51,000 nt of DNA from Candidatus Parabacteroides intestinigallinarum (GTDB taxonomy: Bacteria; Bacteroidota; Bacteroidia; Bacteroidales; Tannerellaceae). The stretch lies in contig DXEN01000015.1 in the NCBI GenBank assembly GCA_019114945.1, positions 1 to 51,000 on the forward strand, in the 5' to 3' direction. Below the pieces are notes generated by a model. The model made no database searches, was not told the DNA's origin, and saw only the letters and a program-made list of their open reading frames with translations. Positions 16,753 through 27,867 of this stretch are shown piece by piece (positions within the stretch are counted from its first letter, which is position 1; each line of letters starts with the position of its first letter). The translations under genes and the position numbers were made by a program.

Positions 16753-16830
16753 CGGAAGAAAATATAATTTCTTTCGAAAGAAAATAGGATTTCCTTCGGG
16801 AGAAAGTAAAATTCTCCCCGAGGGAAAGAA
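16753..16830. repeat. Tandem 22-23 bp dyad array upstream of mfd
   Basis: Four units begin near 16753, 16775, 16798 and 16820. Each is dyad-symmetric although the sequence changes: GGAAGAAA...TTTCTTTC, CGAAAGAAA...TTTCCTTCG and GGGAGAA...TTCTCCC; the fourth is a half-unit. It lies in the gap between the divergent mfd and outer-membrane receptor genes (16692-17006). The rest of this gap holds only the inverted repeat at 16937. Confidence 0.75.
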
Positions 16831-16936
16831 CGAGGTCCGTCTTGCTTCCATTATTTAAGGAAACAGGCTTTTTCCCCGCGAAAATGAAAGGAAACAGAGG
16901 GTTTTCTTTAGTGTTTTTTTGGATTTTGGCGATAAA

Positions 16937-16963
16937 CCTTTTGACGTCGTGGCAGTCAAAAGG
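16937..16963 (+). promoter_or_regulatory. Perfect 9-bp inverted repeat upstream of the outer-membrane receptor
   Basis: CCTTTTGAC and GTCAAAAGG are separated by 9 nt, about 70 bp before the likely start of the barrel protein. It could be a regulator binding site or a 5'-UTR hairpin; there is no U-tract directly after it. Confidence 0.55.
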
Positions 16964-17006
16964 CCAGAAAAAAATCATGAAAAGCTGAATGAAGACTTTG
17001 GAGAAA

Positions 17007-19514
17007 ATGAAAAAGAGGAAAATAAGTGTTCTATTGGCCGGCGCGTTGTTGTGCGCTACGTCGGGAATAGGAGCGGTGAATGTAGATGGAGCGGTTGACG
17101 GAGGTATAAAAGGAATCGTGATGGATGGCGAGTTGGGCGGTCCGTTAGGATTCGTGACGGTGCAGGTGAAAGCGAAAGGGTCGGACAAGATTATACAAGG
17201 CTCGATAACCGGCGACAATGGCGGGTACGTCATCAACGGGTTGAAGAAGGGCAACTATGTAGTCACTTTCTCGTACGTCGGTTATAAGGAGGTGTCGAAG
17301 AATATCTCTATCACGAGGAATAATCAGGTATTGAATTTAGGGGAACTGACGTTGGTGGAAGACGCCAACCGGCTGGGCGAGGTGGAGGTCGTGGCTAAAA
17401 AGCCGCAAATGCGCTTCGAGATCGACCGCAAGGTGTTCGACGCGACGCAGGACATCTCGTCCGAGGGCGGCTCGGCGAGCGATTTGCTGTCCAACATCCC
17501 CTCGGTGGAGGTGGACAACGAGGGAGAGGTTTCCTTGCGCGGCAATTCCAGCGTGACGATCTGGATCAACGGAAAAGCCTCCGGCTTGACTTCCGACAAC
17601 CAGGCCGACATCCTGGAGATGATGCCGGCGGAGGATATCAAGCAGGTGGAAGTGATAACGAACCCTTCCGCCAAGTATAGCCCCGAGGGGACGGCGGGTA
17701 TCATCAATATCGTCTTGAAAGACGACCGGAAGCCCGGCTATTACGGCAGCGTGAAGGTGGGAGCCGATACGGACGGCGGCTACCGGGCGAGTGGCAACAT
17801 CAATTACAGCAGTAGCAAGGTGGACGCTTACGCGAATATCAATTATCGGAAGCGGGCGTTCACGGGCGGAGGAATCACGAGCCGCCAGAATACGTCGGAT
17901 AATAGTTTCCTGAACCAGACGAGCGAGTCGGACGGAAGTCATAACAACTGGTTCGGACGTTTCGGCGCCACGTGGCACATCACGAGAAAGGACGATCTGG
18001 GCGTGAACCTGACCGGTATGCTGGGTGGTGGCGACAACGGCAATGACATCCATTATATATCCACGGACGGCCAGCGGAACACGATTTACACGAGCGACCG
18101 CTCGACGAACAACGATTCGGACATGAAGATGTACAATATCGAGCTGAATTACGTCCATAAATTCTCCGACCGTAGCAATATCGATATCACGCTCAGCAAT
18201 AATCAATGGAAGAACGACGGATTGAGCGTTTACCAAGAGCGTTATATCTACGCGGATGGGCGTCCGGATTCCACAAGCTACCAAACGCAGGATAACAACA
18301 TGAATGATAAGAGCTGGGAAGTGCAAGTGGATTATACGAACACGCTCTCCGAGTTCGCTAAGATCGAGGCGGGATACAAGGGCGTGTTCCAGCGCAACGG
18401 TAGCCCCGTCGATACCTACGAGGGGGCGACGGCCGAGACCATCACGCAGAACCGGAAGCTTTACAACAACTTCAAGTACAATCAAGACGTGCACGCCCTC
18501 TATTTCACCTATGGCGGCAAGTGGGGCAACCTGAGCTACCAGGCCGGTTTGCGCGGCGAGTATTGGACGGTGGAGACGCTCTCCAAGAATTACGACCAGG
18601 AGTTCAACGGCGCTCCCGCCGAGGCGTTCAGCAAGGATTTCTTCAAGCTCTTCCCGAGCGCGTTCCTATCGTACGCCCTGCCGAAGAACAACGAGATCCA
18701 GGTGAACTACACGCGCCGCCTGCGCCGTCCATGGGGCGGGCAGCTGAACTCGTTCCGCAACACTTCCGACTCGCGGAACATTTCCTTCGGTAATCCGGAG
18801 CTGACTCCGGAGTACTCACACTCTTTCGAATTGAACTACATCAAGCTCTGGGAGTCGGGGCACACGTTGTCGCTGTCGGGTTATTATCGCTCGACGGACG
18901 ACGTGATTCAGCGCATCCGTTTCTTGAATACGGCGGAGAACGTGATGTATACGACGAGCGAGAACGTGGCGCGCTCGCAGGCGAGCGGTATGGAAATCGT
19001 GGGCAAGAACAGCCTCTTCGGCTTCCTGGACCTGACCACGACGGTCAACCTCTATTACTCCAAGCTGGATGGTTTCTCCTACCTGCCGGAAGGCGCCGAG
19101 ACGCCCGTCACCGGCGAGACCGACGAGAGCTTCAACTGGAACGCCCGCATGATCGCTAACTTCAGCCTGCCGTGGGGCATCTCGTTGCAAGCCACCGGCA
19201 GCTACAACTCCAAGCGCTTGATGGCGCAGGGCTATCGCGAGCCGAACTACGCGCTCGATATGGGCTTGCGGAAGTCGTTCCTGAACGATAAGCTGACGCT
19301 GAGCATCAACGCCCGCGACTTGCTGGACTCGCGCCGCTTCCGCACCGTGACCTCCGGCGACGGTTTCTGGCAGGACTCGGAGAACTGGCGCGGCGGACGG
19401 CGCGTCGGCTTCACCTTGACGTACAACTTCGGCAACATGGGCAAGCGCAAGCCGCAGGCGCCCAACCGCCCCATGGGCGGGGAGGACGGCCCCGGTATGT
19501 TCGAGATGGATTGA
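17007..19514 (+). CDS. TonB-dependent receptor/outer membrane beta-barrel family protein
   Basis: Two in-frame ATGs exist (16989 and 17007); I chose 17007 because GGAGAAA stands directly before it and the protein then starts with a clean signal peptide (MKKRKISVLLAGALLCATSG). About 835 residues: a carboxypeptidase-regulatory-like domain (about 30-110, GIKGIVMDGELGGPLGFVTVQV, GNYVVTFSYVGYKEV), a plug (PSVEVDNEGEVSLRGNSSVTIWING, EGTAGIINIVLK) and a large barrel of the OMP_b-brl_3 type. The tail is Pro/Gly-rich (KRKPQAPNRPMGGEDGPGMFEMD), unlike the usual terminal Phe. Such proteins are numerous in Bacteroidetes; substrate unknown and there is no SusD gene next to it. Confidence 0.88.
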   Translation: MKKRKISVLLAGALLCATSGIGAVNVDGAVDGGIKGIVMDGELGGPLGFVTVQVKAKGSDKIIQGSITGDNGGYVINGLKKGNYVVTFSYVGYKEVSKNISITRNNQVLNLGELTLVEDANRLGEVEVVAKKPQMRFEIDRKVFDATQDISSEGGSASDLLSNIPSVEVDNEGEVSLRGNSSVTIWINGKASGLTSDNQADILEMMPAEDIKQVEVITNPSAKYSPEGTAGIINIVLKDDRKPGYYGSVKVGADTDGGYRASGNINYSSSKVDAYANINYRKRAFTGGGITSRQNTSDNSFLNQTSESDGSHNNWFGRFGATWHITRKDDLGVNLTGMLGGGDNGNDIHYISTDGQRNTIYTSDRSTNNDSDMKMYNIELNYVHKFSDRSNIDITLSNNQWKNDGLSVYQERYIYADGRPDSTSYQTQDNNMNDKSWEVQVDYTNTLSEFAKIEAGYKGVFQRNGSPVDTYEGATAETITQNRKLYNNFKYNQDVHALYFTYGGKWGNLSYQAGLRGEYWTVETLSKNYDQEFNGAPAEAFSKDFFKLFPSAFLSYALPKNNEIQVNYTRRLRRPWGGQLNSFRNTSDSRNISFGNPELTPEYSHSFELNYIKLWESGHTLSLSGYYRSTDDVIQRIRFLNTAENVMYTTSENVARSQASGMEIVGKNSLFGFLDLTTTVNLYYSKLDGFSYLPEGAETPVTGETDESFNWNARMIANFSLPWGISLQATGSYNSKRLMAQGYREPNYALDMGLRKSFLNDKLTLSINARDLLDSRRFRTVTSGDGFWQDSENWRGGRRVGFTLTYNFGNMGKRKPQAPNRPMGGEDGPGMFEMD

Positions 19515-19573
19515 GGCCTCGTTTGAGATATAATTTGTAGATTCGCGGCGTTTAATTCGAAAATGCGGAATTT

Positions 19574-20629
19574 ATGAACTGTTATTTCAAATCGCTCGCG
19601 TTCGCGGGCATGCTTTGGGCTACCGGCTCGCTCCACGCGCAAGAGCCGGTAAGGCCTTACGACCAATGGGAGGCGACCCAGTTCGTCGCCGTGACCGTGC
19701 GCCAGCCGGAGGATTACGTGAGGTTGGACAACAACTGGGAAATCCTGTATAACTTGCGAACCCCGCGTACGTTGGACGAGCTACGCACGGCGGGCGTGGA
19801 GTGCTCGGATAGCCAGTGGATGCTGCTAAGGGTGGCCGGCCTTATCCAGCGTACGCCGGACAAGAAGTGGAAGACAACCATGCCCATCCTTGATAAGGAG
19901 CAGACCGCCTCGCTGCGCGACTTGAGCGAGGAGATTGCCCGATCCATCTACGGGAAGACGAAGGCGGACTTCGCCTCGCTCGCGGAGGCCATCGACGAGA
20001 TGGGCTTCGCCGGCAATAAGCTCTCGCTCGTCTTCTCCTATCTGTTGGACGGCAGGATGTGGACCAAGTTGACGCTCTTCGAGGACATCGATAACAATTT
20101 GGGCTGGAGCGGCTGCTACTGGGCGCTGTACGAGCCGCGGGAAGGCTCGAAGTTCGGCACGAATGGCTTCGGCGAGCAGGATTTGATATTGACGTACATC
20201 CACTCCGACATCGCTCCCGCCAACGAGCTGATGGATCGTTGCGCCGAGGAGCTCGCCCGCTCCGGCAAGGTGACGGACGCCCGGCTTATCGCCCGGCTGA
20301 AGCCCTACGGGATGGTGGACGGCGACGGCAACCCGCTGTTCCCCGTTATCAAGCAGGCGGACGACCGCTTCCATCAACTTACCGATAAATTCGTGGATGC
20401 CATCAGCTCGGAATTGAAGGCTAACTGCGGCTCCTTGAAGACACGCTATGGAATCGACAAGGAAAACGTAGCGATGGTGGTGCTCTACCACGAGGTCATG
20501 TGGGATTTGATGGACCTGCTGATTCAGGACCGCGTAATCGCCGTCCCCGCCATCCTCAACGACGCGACGGCGAATCAAGGTCGCTTGAACGAGGTCCTTT
20601 TCTTCGTGAAAGGCGGGTTGATGCAGTGA
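19574..20629 (+). CDS. Exported protein of unknown function with a possible winged-helix-like region
   Basis: The 351-residue protein has a signal peptide (MNCYFKSLAFAGMLWATGSLHA, cleavage near AQEP) and no further membrane segment, so it should be periplasmic or surface-exposed. I do not recognise the family. Residues 50-110 (WEILYNLRTPRTLDELRTAG, SDSQWMLLRVAGLIQRTPDKKW) look like a helix-turn-helix plus wing pattern, unusual for an exported protein; the rest is helical with conserved-looking Trp and Tyr. It follows the barrel gene after 59 bp in the same direction and may be cotranscribed with it. Confidence 0.78.
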   Translation: MNCYFKSLAFAGMLWATGSLHAQEPVRPYDQWEATQFVAVTVRQPEDYVRLDNNWEILYNLRTPRTLDELRTAGVECSDSQWMLLRVAGLIQRTPDKKWKTTMPILDKEQTASLRDLSEEIARSIYGKTKADFASLAEAIDEMGFAGNKLSLVFSYLLDGRMWTKLTLFEDIDNNLGWSGCYWALYEPREGSKFGTNGFGEQDLILTYIHSDIAPANELMDRCAEELARSGKVTDARLIARLKPYGMVDGDGNPLFPVIKQADDRFHQLTDKFVDAISSELKANCGSLKTRYGIDKENVAMVVLYHEVMWDLMDLLIQDRVIAVPAILNDATANQGRLNEVLFFVKGGLMQ

Positions 20630-20645
20630 TAGACGTATAACGAGA

Positions 20646-20683
20646 GGAGGGGGCGTGCCATTCCATAAGGACACGCCCCCTCC
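20646..20683. terminator. Bidirectional terminator
   Basis: GGAGGGGGCGTG and CACGCCCCCTCC form a 12-bp GC-rich stem with a 14-nt loop between the convergent exported-protein and TPM-domain genes. No long U-tract follows on either strand. Confidence 0.7.
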
Positions 20684-20688
20684 GCCGT

Positions 20689-21657
20689 TTAGAACCGGCT
20701 CATCGAGCCTCCGCCGCCGGAGCTTCCGCCGCCCCACGAGCCGCCACCGCCTCCGCCGCTGAATCCTCCGAAGCCGCCTCCGCCCATGATGATGGGACCT
20801 CCGCCGCCCGGATGGATACGGTCGATGGTGTGGTAGCGTTTATCGGTGTAGCCGCAATTCCGGCAGCGATACACCTCCTCCGCCAGCCCCTCGGAGAAGC
20901 GGGTGGCCTCGCGCACGACGCTACGCCCCATGTACTTGAACGTTTTCTTCCCGCATCGGGGGCATCGCCTCGGACGGTATTTCAGGTAGGCCACGCCGGC
21001 TACGAGCCCGAGCGATCCGATGGCGAAGGCGGCGAACAGCCACATCGACGGGTCGCCGCCACGGTCGCCGGGGACGCCCGTCATGCGGGCCCGCTCGTAA
21101 TCGCTGGCCAGCAGGTAGCGCGTCACGGCCGTCACGCCCTTCAGCATTCCGGCGCTGTAGTCGCCCTCGCGCATGTCCGGTATCATATAGCGCTGCTGCA
21201 GGCGGTAGCAAATGGCGTCGGGCAGTACGCCCTCGATGCCGTAGCCCGTCTCGAACACCACGGAGCGCCGCGAGGGCTCCGTCACCAACTGTATCAAGAG
21301 GCCGTTGTCCGCCCCTTTCTGCCCCAATCCCCAATGGTTGAACAGCTCGGTCGCAAATACGCGCGGGTCCGCCTCGCCGATGCTCTCCACGGCCACCACG
21401 GCCACCTCGATGCCCAAGCTATCCTCCAGCACGTTCAGCAGTTGGTTGACGCGGGCCTTCGCCTCCGGGGCGAGGATGCCGTCCGGGTCGCTCACGTGGT
21501 CGAGGCGGTTGGCGAGCCTCGTGTTCGGCACGCTCTCCACCGTATAATCCCGCGCCGCGAGGGCAGAAGGGAGCAGGCAGAGCCAAAGCAGGCAGAGGCC
21601 GACGAGCCGTCGCGCCGCTCCGTGCCGGGATTGGATATGTCCGTAGGTATCGCTCAT
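20689..21657 (-). CDS. TPM domain-containing membrane protein
   Basis: The 322-residue protein has a signal segment (VGLCLLWLCLLPSALAA), a TPM (YgcG-type) domain from about 50 to 190 (HVSDPDGILAPEAKARVNQLLNVLEDSLGIEVAVVAV, FETGYGIEGVLPD), a transmembrane helix near 215 (MWLFAAFAIGSLGLVAGVAYL), a cytoplasmic zinc-ribbon-like part with CPRCGKK and CRNCGY, and a Gly/Ser-rich tail. It pairs with lemA, 11 bp upstream, an arrangement common in many bacteria. Proposed roles in envelope stress or membrane quality control are not proven. Confidence 0.9.
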   Translation of the reverse strand: MSDTYGHIQSRHGAARRLVGLCLLWLCLLPSALAARDYTVESVPNTRLANRLDHVSDPDGILAPEAKARVNQLLNVLEDSLGIEVAVVAVESIGEADPRVFATELFNHWGLGQKGADNGLLIQLVTEPSRRSVVFETGYGIEGVLPDAICYRLQQRYMIPDMREGDYSAGMLKGVTAVTRYLLASDYERARMTGVPGDRGGDPSMWLFAAFAIGSLGLVAGVAYLKYRPRRCPRCGKKTFKYMGRSVVREATRFSEGLAEEVYRCRNCGYTDKRYHTIDRIHPGGGGPIIMGGGGFGGFSGGGGGGSWGGGSSGGGGSMSRF

Positions 21658-21668
21658 CGCTCGCGGGT

Positions 21669-22256
21669 TCAGAATTCGACCGTAGGTGCCTTCTCCGCGC
21701 CCGCCTCGGCGGCGAAATAGGCTTTCGCCTCGAAGCCGAACACGTCGGAAAGGATGTTGTTCGGGAATTTACGGATGTACACGTTGTACGACCGCGCTAC
21801 CTCGTTGAAACGCTTCCGTTCCGTGGCGATGCGGTTCTCCGTCCCCTCCAGCTGCGCCTGTAGCTCTTGGAAATTCTGGTTCGCCTTCAAGTCCGGATAA
21901 CGCTCCAGCACGACCATCAGGCGCGACAACGCGCTGCTCAGCTCGCCTTGGGCGGATTGAAACGCTTGGAGCGACTCCGCGGTCAGGTTCGACGGGTCGA
22001 TACGGGTCTGCGTGGCCTCGGCGCGGGCTTGCACCACGCCCTCCAAGGTCTCCCGCTCGTGCGAGGCATAACCTTTCACGGTGTTCACCAAATTCGGTAT
22101 CAAGTCCATACGGCGCTGGTACTGGTTCTCCACCTGGCTCCACGCGGCGCTCACTTCCTCGCCACGCGTCACCATATTGTTGTAAACGCCTTGCATCCAA
22201 AAGAACAACACCGCCACGACGGCGATGATAATCCACACTGTCTTGTTCTTAAACAT
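21669..22256 (-). CDS. LemA family protein
   Basis: The start is taken at 22256 (MFKNKTVWIIIAVVAVLFFW) behind AGAAAGAAG; an in-frame start 39 bp earlier is possible but less convincing. The 195-residue protein has one N-terminal membrane helix and the long helical LemA domain with the signature YNNMVTRGEEVSAAWSQVENQYQRRMDLIPNLVNTV and a coiled-coil-rich middle, ending with YNVYIRKFPNNILSDVFGF. It is first in a two-gene unit with the TPM protein. Function is not established beyond a membrane-anchored scaffold with an extracytoplasmic helical bundle. Confidence 0.93.
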   Translation of the reverse strand: MFKNKTVWIIIAVVAVLFFWMQGVYNNMVTRGEEVSAAWSQVENQYQRRMDLIPNLVNTVKGYASHERETLEGVVQARAEATQTRIDPSNLTAESLQAFQSAQGELSSALSRLMVVLERYPDLKANQNFQELQAQLEGTENRIATERKRFNEVARSYNVYIRKFPNNILSDVFGFEAKAYFAAEAGAEKAPTVEF

Positions 22257-22329
22257 ACTTCTTTCTGATTTAAATGATTCTACAAAACGGGGCAAAGCTA
22301 CGAAAAAAAGTCATTACTCCGCGTGGCGC

Positions 22330-22392
22330 GGCGAAAAACCATCGCCGGAGGCCTCCGACGATTATTCGAAGGGGAGGGATTCGCCGGAATCC
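22330..22392. repeat. Three successive short dyads upstream of lemA/rlpA-like genes
   Basis: GGCGA/TCGCC (22330-22346), CCTCC/GGAGG (22352-22377) and GGATTC/GAATCC (22377-22392) follow one another in the 200-bp divergent gap. Centres are about 26 and 20 bp apart, so this is a less regular relative of the 22-bp arrays, if related at all. Confidence 0.35.
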
Positions 22393-22456
22393 GTGGCGGA
22401 AATCCGATGATATCTAACGAATTTATCATATATTCGCGAGGAAAGGAGCCGAGAGG

Positions 22457-22960
22457 ATGTATAGAACCGTTTATTCAAAAAGCAACATGATGGCCGCGCG
22501 CCTGCTGGGCGCGCTCCTCTTCTGCCTGTGCCTCGGGACGGCCGGCGAGGCGTGGGGGCAGGAGGAGGGTTTGGCGTCGTACTACCACGACAGGTTTCAC
22601 GGCCGTGTCACATCAAGCGGCCGCGTGCACGACAACGACGAGCTGGTGGCCGCCCATCGCACCTACCCGTTCGGCACGTTCTTGCGGGTCACCAACCTGG
22701 ACAATATGCGGAGCGTGATTGTCTGCGTGACGGACCGCGGGCCTTACCACGGGCGACGGATTATCGACGTATCGGAGAGCGCCGCGGATTCGCTCGGATT
22801 CATCGAGCGAGGCGTCGCGCGGGTGCGCCTTGAGGTAGTGCCCGGGCCGCTCGACCTTCGCTACCTCGATTTAATCTATCCACGGATTCCCTTTCTGGAT
22901 ACCGACGAGGTCCGCGTAGAGCCTCCTTACCGGCTACGCTTCTCGCCGTCGGACCGCTAA
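22457..22960 (+). CDS. RlpA-like double-psi beta-barrel protein
   Basis: The 167-residue protein carries an N-terminal signal peptide (hydrophobic MAARLLGALLFCLCLGTAGEAWG; ATGs at 22487 and 22490 would give a shorter, better-shaped signal) and a DPBB domain like the septal lytic transglycosylase RlpA: GLASYYHDRFHGRVTSSG, AHRTYPFGTFLRVTNL, VCVTDRGPYHGRRIIDVSESAADSLGF. The Asp of the TDRGP motif, needed for activity in RlpA, is present. There is no SPOR domain, so septal targeting through denuded glycan is not evident. Stand-alone gene before ldhA. Confidence 0.88.
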   Translation: MYRTVYSKSNMMAARLLGALLFCLCLGTAGEAWGQEEGLASYYHDRFHGRVTSSGRVHDNDELVAAHRTYPFGTFLRVTNLDNMRSVIVCVTDRGPYHGRRIIDVSESAADSLGFIERGVARVRLEVVPGPLDLRYLDLIYPRIPFLDTDEVRVEPPYRLRFSPSDR

Positions 22961-23030
22961 GATGGACGTGCCCGGAACAATCGGGCGCGCGATTTGGTTA
23001 TATATAAGGAATACATAAACAACGTTGATT

Positions 23031-24029
23031 ATGGCTTACAAGATCGCTTTTTTCGACGCCAAACCCTACGATATCGCCTCGTTCGACAAGATGAACGAGC
23101 GGTTTGGCTTTGATATCCGTTATTACAAGGGACGTTTGAATGTCAACAACATCATCCTGACGAAGGACGTGGACGCCGTCTGTATCTTCGTGAACGATAC
23201 GGCGGACAAGGCCGTGATAGACGCCTTGGCGGCGAACGGCGTCAAGTTGCTGGCCTTGCGCTGCGCGGGATTCAACAACGTGGACTTGCGGGCCGCCAAG
23301 GGACGGCTGAGCGTCGTGCGCGTACCGGCGTACTCGCCCTACGCCGTGGCGGAATATACGTTGGCGTTGATGCTCTCGCTGAACCGAAAGATACACAGGG
23401 CGTATTGGCGTACGCGCGACGGCAATTTCTCGCTGCACGGCTTGATGGGCTTCGATATGCACGGCAAGACGGCCGGCATCGTCGGCACGGGCAAGATTGC
23501 CCGGATTCTCATCCATATCCTGCGGGGCCTGGGCATGCGGGTGCTGGCGAACGACCTCTATCCCGACGAGAATTACGCCCGCGAGGAGGGCTTCACGTAC
23601 GTCCCGCTGGACGAGCTTTACAGGGAGGCGGACATCATCTCGCTGCATTGCCCGTTGACCGACCAGACCCGCTACTTGATTAACGAGGATTCCATCGCCA
23701 AGATGAAGGACGGCGTGGTGATCATCAATACGGGCCGCGGGCAGCTGATTCATACGAACGCGCTAATCGAGGGATTGAAGAACAAGAAGGTGGCCGCCGC
23801 CGGCCTGGACGTGTACGAGGAGGAGGGCGGCTATTTCTACGAGGATAAGTCGGACAAGATTATCGACGACGACGTGTTGGCGCGCTTGCTCTCGTTCAAC
23901 AACGTGATTGTCACGTCTCACCAGGCCTTCTTCACGCGGGAGGCGTTGCGCAACATCGCTGAGACGACGCTGCAAAACGTGCTCGACTTCGAGGAAGGTC
24001 GTCCGTTGCTCAACGAGGTGACCCTCTAA
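23031..24029 (+). CDS. ldhA: D-lactate dehydrogenase
   Basis: A fermentative NADH-dependent D-2-hydroxyacid dehydrogenase reducing pyruvate to D-lactate. The 332-residue protein follows E. coli LdhA closely: NAD site GIVGTGKIARILIHILRGLGM, NTGRGQLIHT with the substrate Arg, the catalytic Glu in YEEEGGYFYEDKSDK, and the His in VIVTSHQAFFTREAL. The YEEEGGYFYEDKS insertion is characteristic of D-LDH rather than other hydroxyacid dehydrogenases. The start ATG at 23031 follows a weak ribosome site; an upstream in-frame TTG is less likely. The patatin gene follows after 12 bp. Confidence 0.93.
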   Translation: MAYKIAFFDAKPYDIASFDKMNERFGFDIRYYKGRLNVNNIILTKDVDAVCIFVNDTADKAVIDALAANGVKLLALRCAGFNNVDLRAAKGRLSVVRVPAYSPYAVAEYTLALMLSLNRKIHRAYWRTRDGNFSLHGLMGFDMHGKTAGIVGTGKIARILIHILRGLGMRVLANDLYPDENYAREEGFTYVPLDELYREADIISLHCPLTDQTRYLINEDSIAKMKDGVVIINTGRGQLIHTNALIEGLKNKKVAAAGLDVYEEEGGYFYEDKSDKIIDDDVLARLLSFNNVIVTSHQAFFTREALRNIAETTLQNVLDFEEGRPLLNEVTL

Positions 24030-24041
24030 AGGCGCGCGGCT

Positions 24042-24887
24042 ATGACAATCGACAATCGAACCGGCTTGGTGCTGGAGGGAGGCGGGATGCGCGCCGTGTT
24101 CACGGTGGGCGTGCTGGATTATTGTATGGATAACCAGATTTGGTTTCCTTACACGATCGGCGTCTCGGCGGGGGCGAGCAACGGCATCTCGTACGCCTCC
24201 CGCCAGCGCGGGCGCTCGCTGTACAGCCATATCGACTTGATGCGGGAATACAATTACATCGGCCTCCGGCATTTCCTGCGGGGGCGGGGTTATATTGACT
24301 TGGATTTCCTCTTCTATGTGTATCCGGACCGTTATTATCCGTTCGATTACGACACGTATTTCCACTCGAAGGACCGTTTCGTGATGGTGACGAGTAATTG
24401 TCTGACGGGCGAGGCCGAGTATTTCGAGGAGAAGCGCGACAAGCGGCGGTTGCTCGACATCTGCAAGGCCTCTTGCTCGCTGCCGGTGTTATGCCCCGTC
24501 TCGTACGTGGATGGCGTCCCGATGGTGGACGGAGGCGTCTGCGACGCGATCCCCGTGCGGCATGCCATCGCCGACGGCTTCGAGCGGAACGTGATTGTCC
24601 TGACGCGCGAGAAAGGCTACCGCAAACCGGAGAAGGACTTTTATTTACCCGGCTTCATCTATCGCCGTTACCCGGCGATACAGGAACGACTTCGCCTCCG
24701 CTACCGCCATTATAATGAGACGCTGGATTTTGTCGACCGCTTGGAGCGCGAGGGCAAGGCGCTGGTCATCCGTCCGCGCGGACCGCTGCAGGTGGGGCGT
24801 ACATGCGACGACGCCCGCGAGCTGAAAGCCCTCTACGAGGAAGGCTACGCTCGCGGGCGTGAGCTTACGCGATGGTTCTCTCGTTAA
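24042..24887 (+). CDS. Patatin-like phospholipase family protein
   Basis: The 281-residue protein has the patatin catalytic set: oxyanion loop LEGGGMRAVF near residue 11, nucleophile Ser in GVSAGAS (GxSxG) near residue 45, and the catalytic Asp in VDGGVCDAIP. The C-terminal part resembles the DUF6363 region found in YjjU-type bacterial patatins. It is predicted to hydrolyse acyl ester bonds of lipids in the cytoplasm; substrate unknown. It follows ldhA by 12 bp, and is convergent with thiC, 7 bp away. Confidence 0.92.
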   Translation: MTIDNRTGLVLEGGGMRAVFTVGVLDYCMDNQIWFPYTIGVSAGASNGISYASRQRGRSLYSHIDLMREYNYIGLRHFLRGRGYIDLDFLFYVYPDRYYPFDYDTYFHSKDRFVMVTSNCLTGEAEYFEEKRDKRRLLDICKASCSLPVLCPVSYVDGVPMVDGGVCDAIPVRHAIADGFERNVIVLTREKGYRKPEKDFYLPGFIYRRYPAIQERLRLRYRHYNETLDFVDRLEREGKALVIRPRGPLQVGRTCDDARELKALYEEGYARGRELTRWFSR

Positions 24888-24894
24888 ACGGTCG

Positions 24895-27264
<2,370 letters not shown>

Positions 27265-27281
<17 letters not shown>

Positions 27282-27867
27282 AGGCCATTCGTTTATATTG
27301 TCGGATAATAGATTCGGCGGTATCGAGGGAAGGCGCGCTTCCCCATAGGGCGCCCAATACGGCGACCCCGCCGAATGGAAGGTCGCTCAGTTGCCGGATA
27401 CGTTCGGGGTCGATTCCGCCCAAGGCGATTACTTTCCCGTCGATTATGTTGCGCGCGGCCCGCAATTCCTCCAAGGAGAAACCGCTTCCGTAGCCTTCCT
27501 TGGATATGCTGGGGAAGATCGGGCTGAGGAACAAATAGTCGCACGACGGCTTGTAGGTCTCGACCTCCGCCAGGCTGTGGCACGAGCGACTGACGGTGCC
27601 TGCGAAGGCGGCGGGCGCCTCCGGGTTCCTCCGGTTCAGATGGATGCCGCCCAAGCCCCTTTCCGCCGCGATGTCCAGCCAATCGTGGAGCGCGACGCGT
27701 GGATAATACGCCGCCGGGATCGCGTCCAGGAGGCGTTCCAGCTCCTCGCGGCGGCTTCCCGGCTTGCGGATATGCAGGCGGGTCATTCCCGCCTCGAACA
27801 AGCGGGTCAGCAAGGCGGCCTCGTCCGGGAAGAACGAGGGCGTAGTGATGACAATCAGCTTATTCAT
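27265..27867 (-). CDS. Thiamine phosphate synthase-like/TenI-like protein
   Basis: The 200-residue protein has the ThiE/TenI (beta/alpha)8 fold (LHIRKPGSRREEL, LHDWLDIAAERGLGGIHLNRRN, DYLFLSPIFPSISKEGYG, VIALGGIDPERI) but lacks the HLGxxDMP and GPxxxTxTK motifs of a working ThiE. In Bacillus the TenI relative is a thiazole tautomerase, and paralogs of this type often accompany ThiE in Bacteroidetes thiamine operons. A tautomerase or salvage role is inferred. It overlaps thiD by 8 bp and thiE by 17 bp. Confidence 0.85.

Noticed and set aside
22330-22392. Short dyads as a seventh array
   Set aside because: Spacing is irregular (26 and 20 bp) and unit sequence is not repeated, so it is only listed as a weak case.
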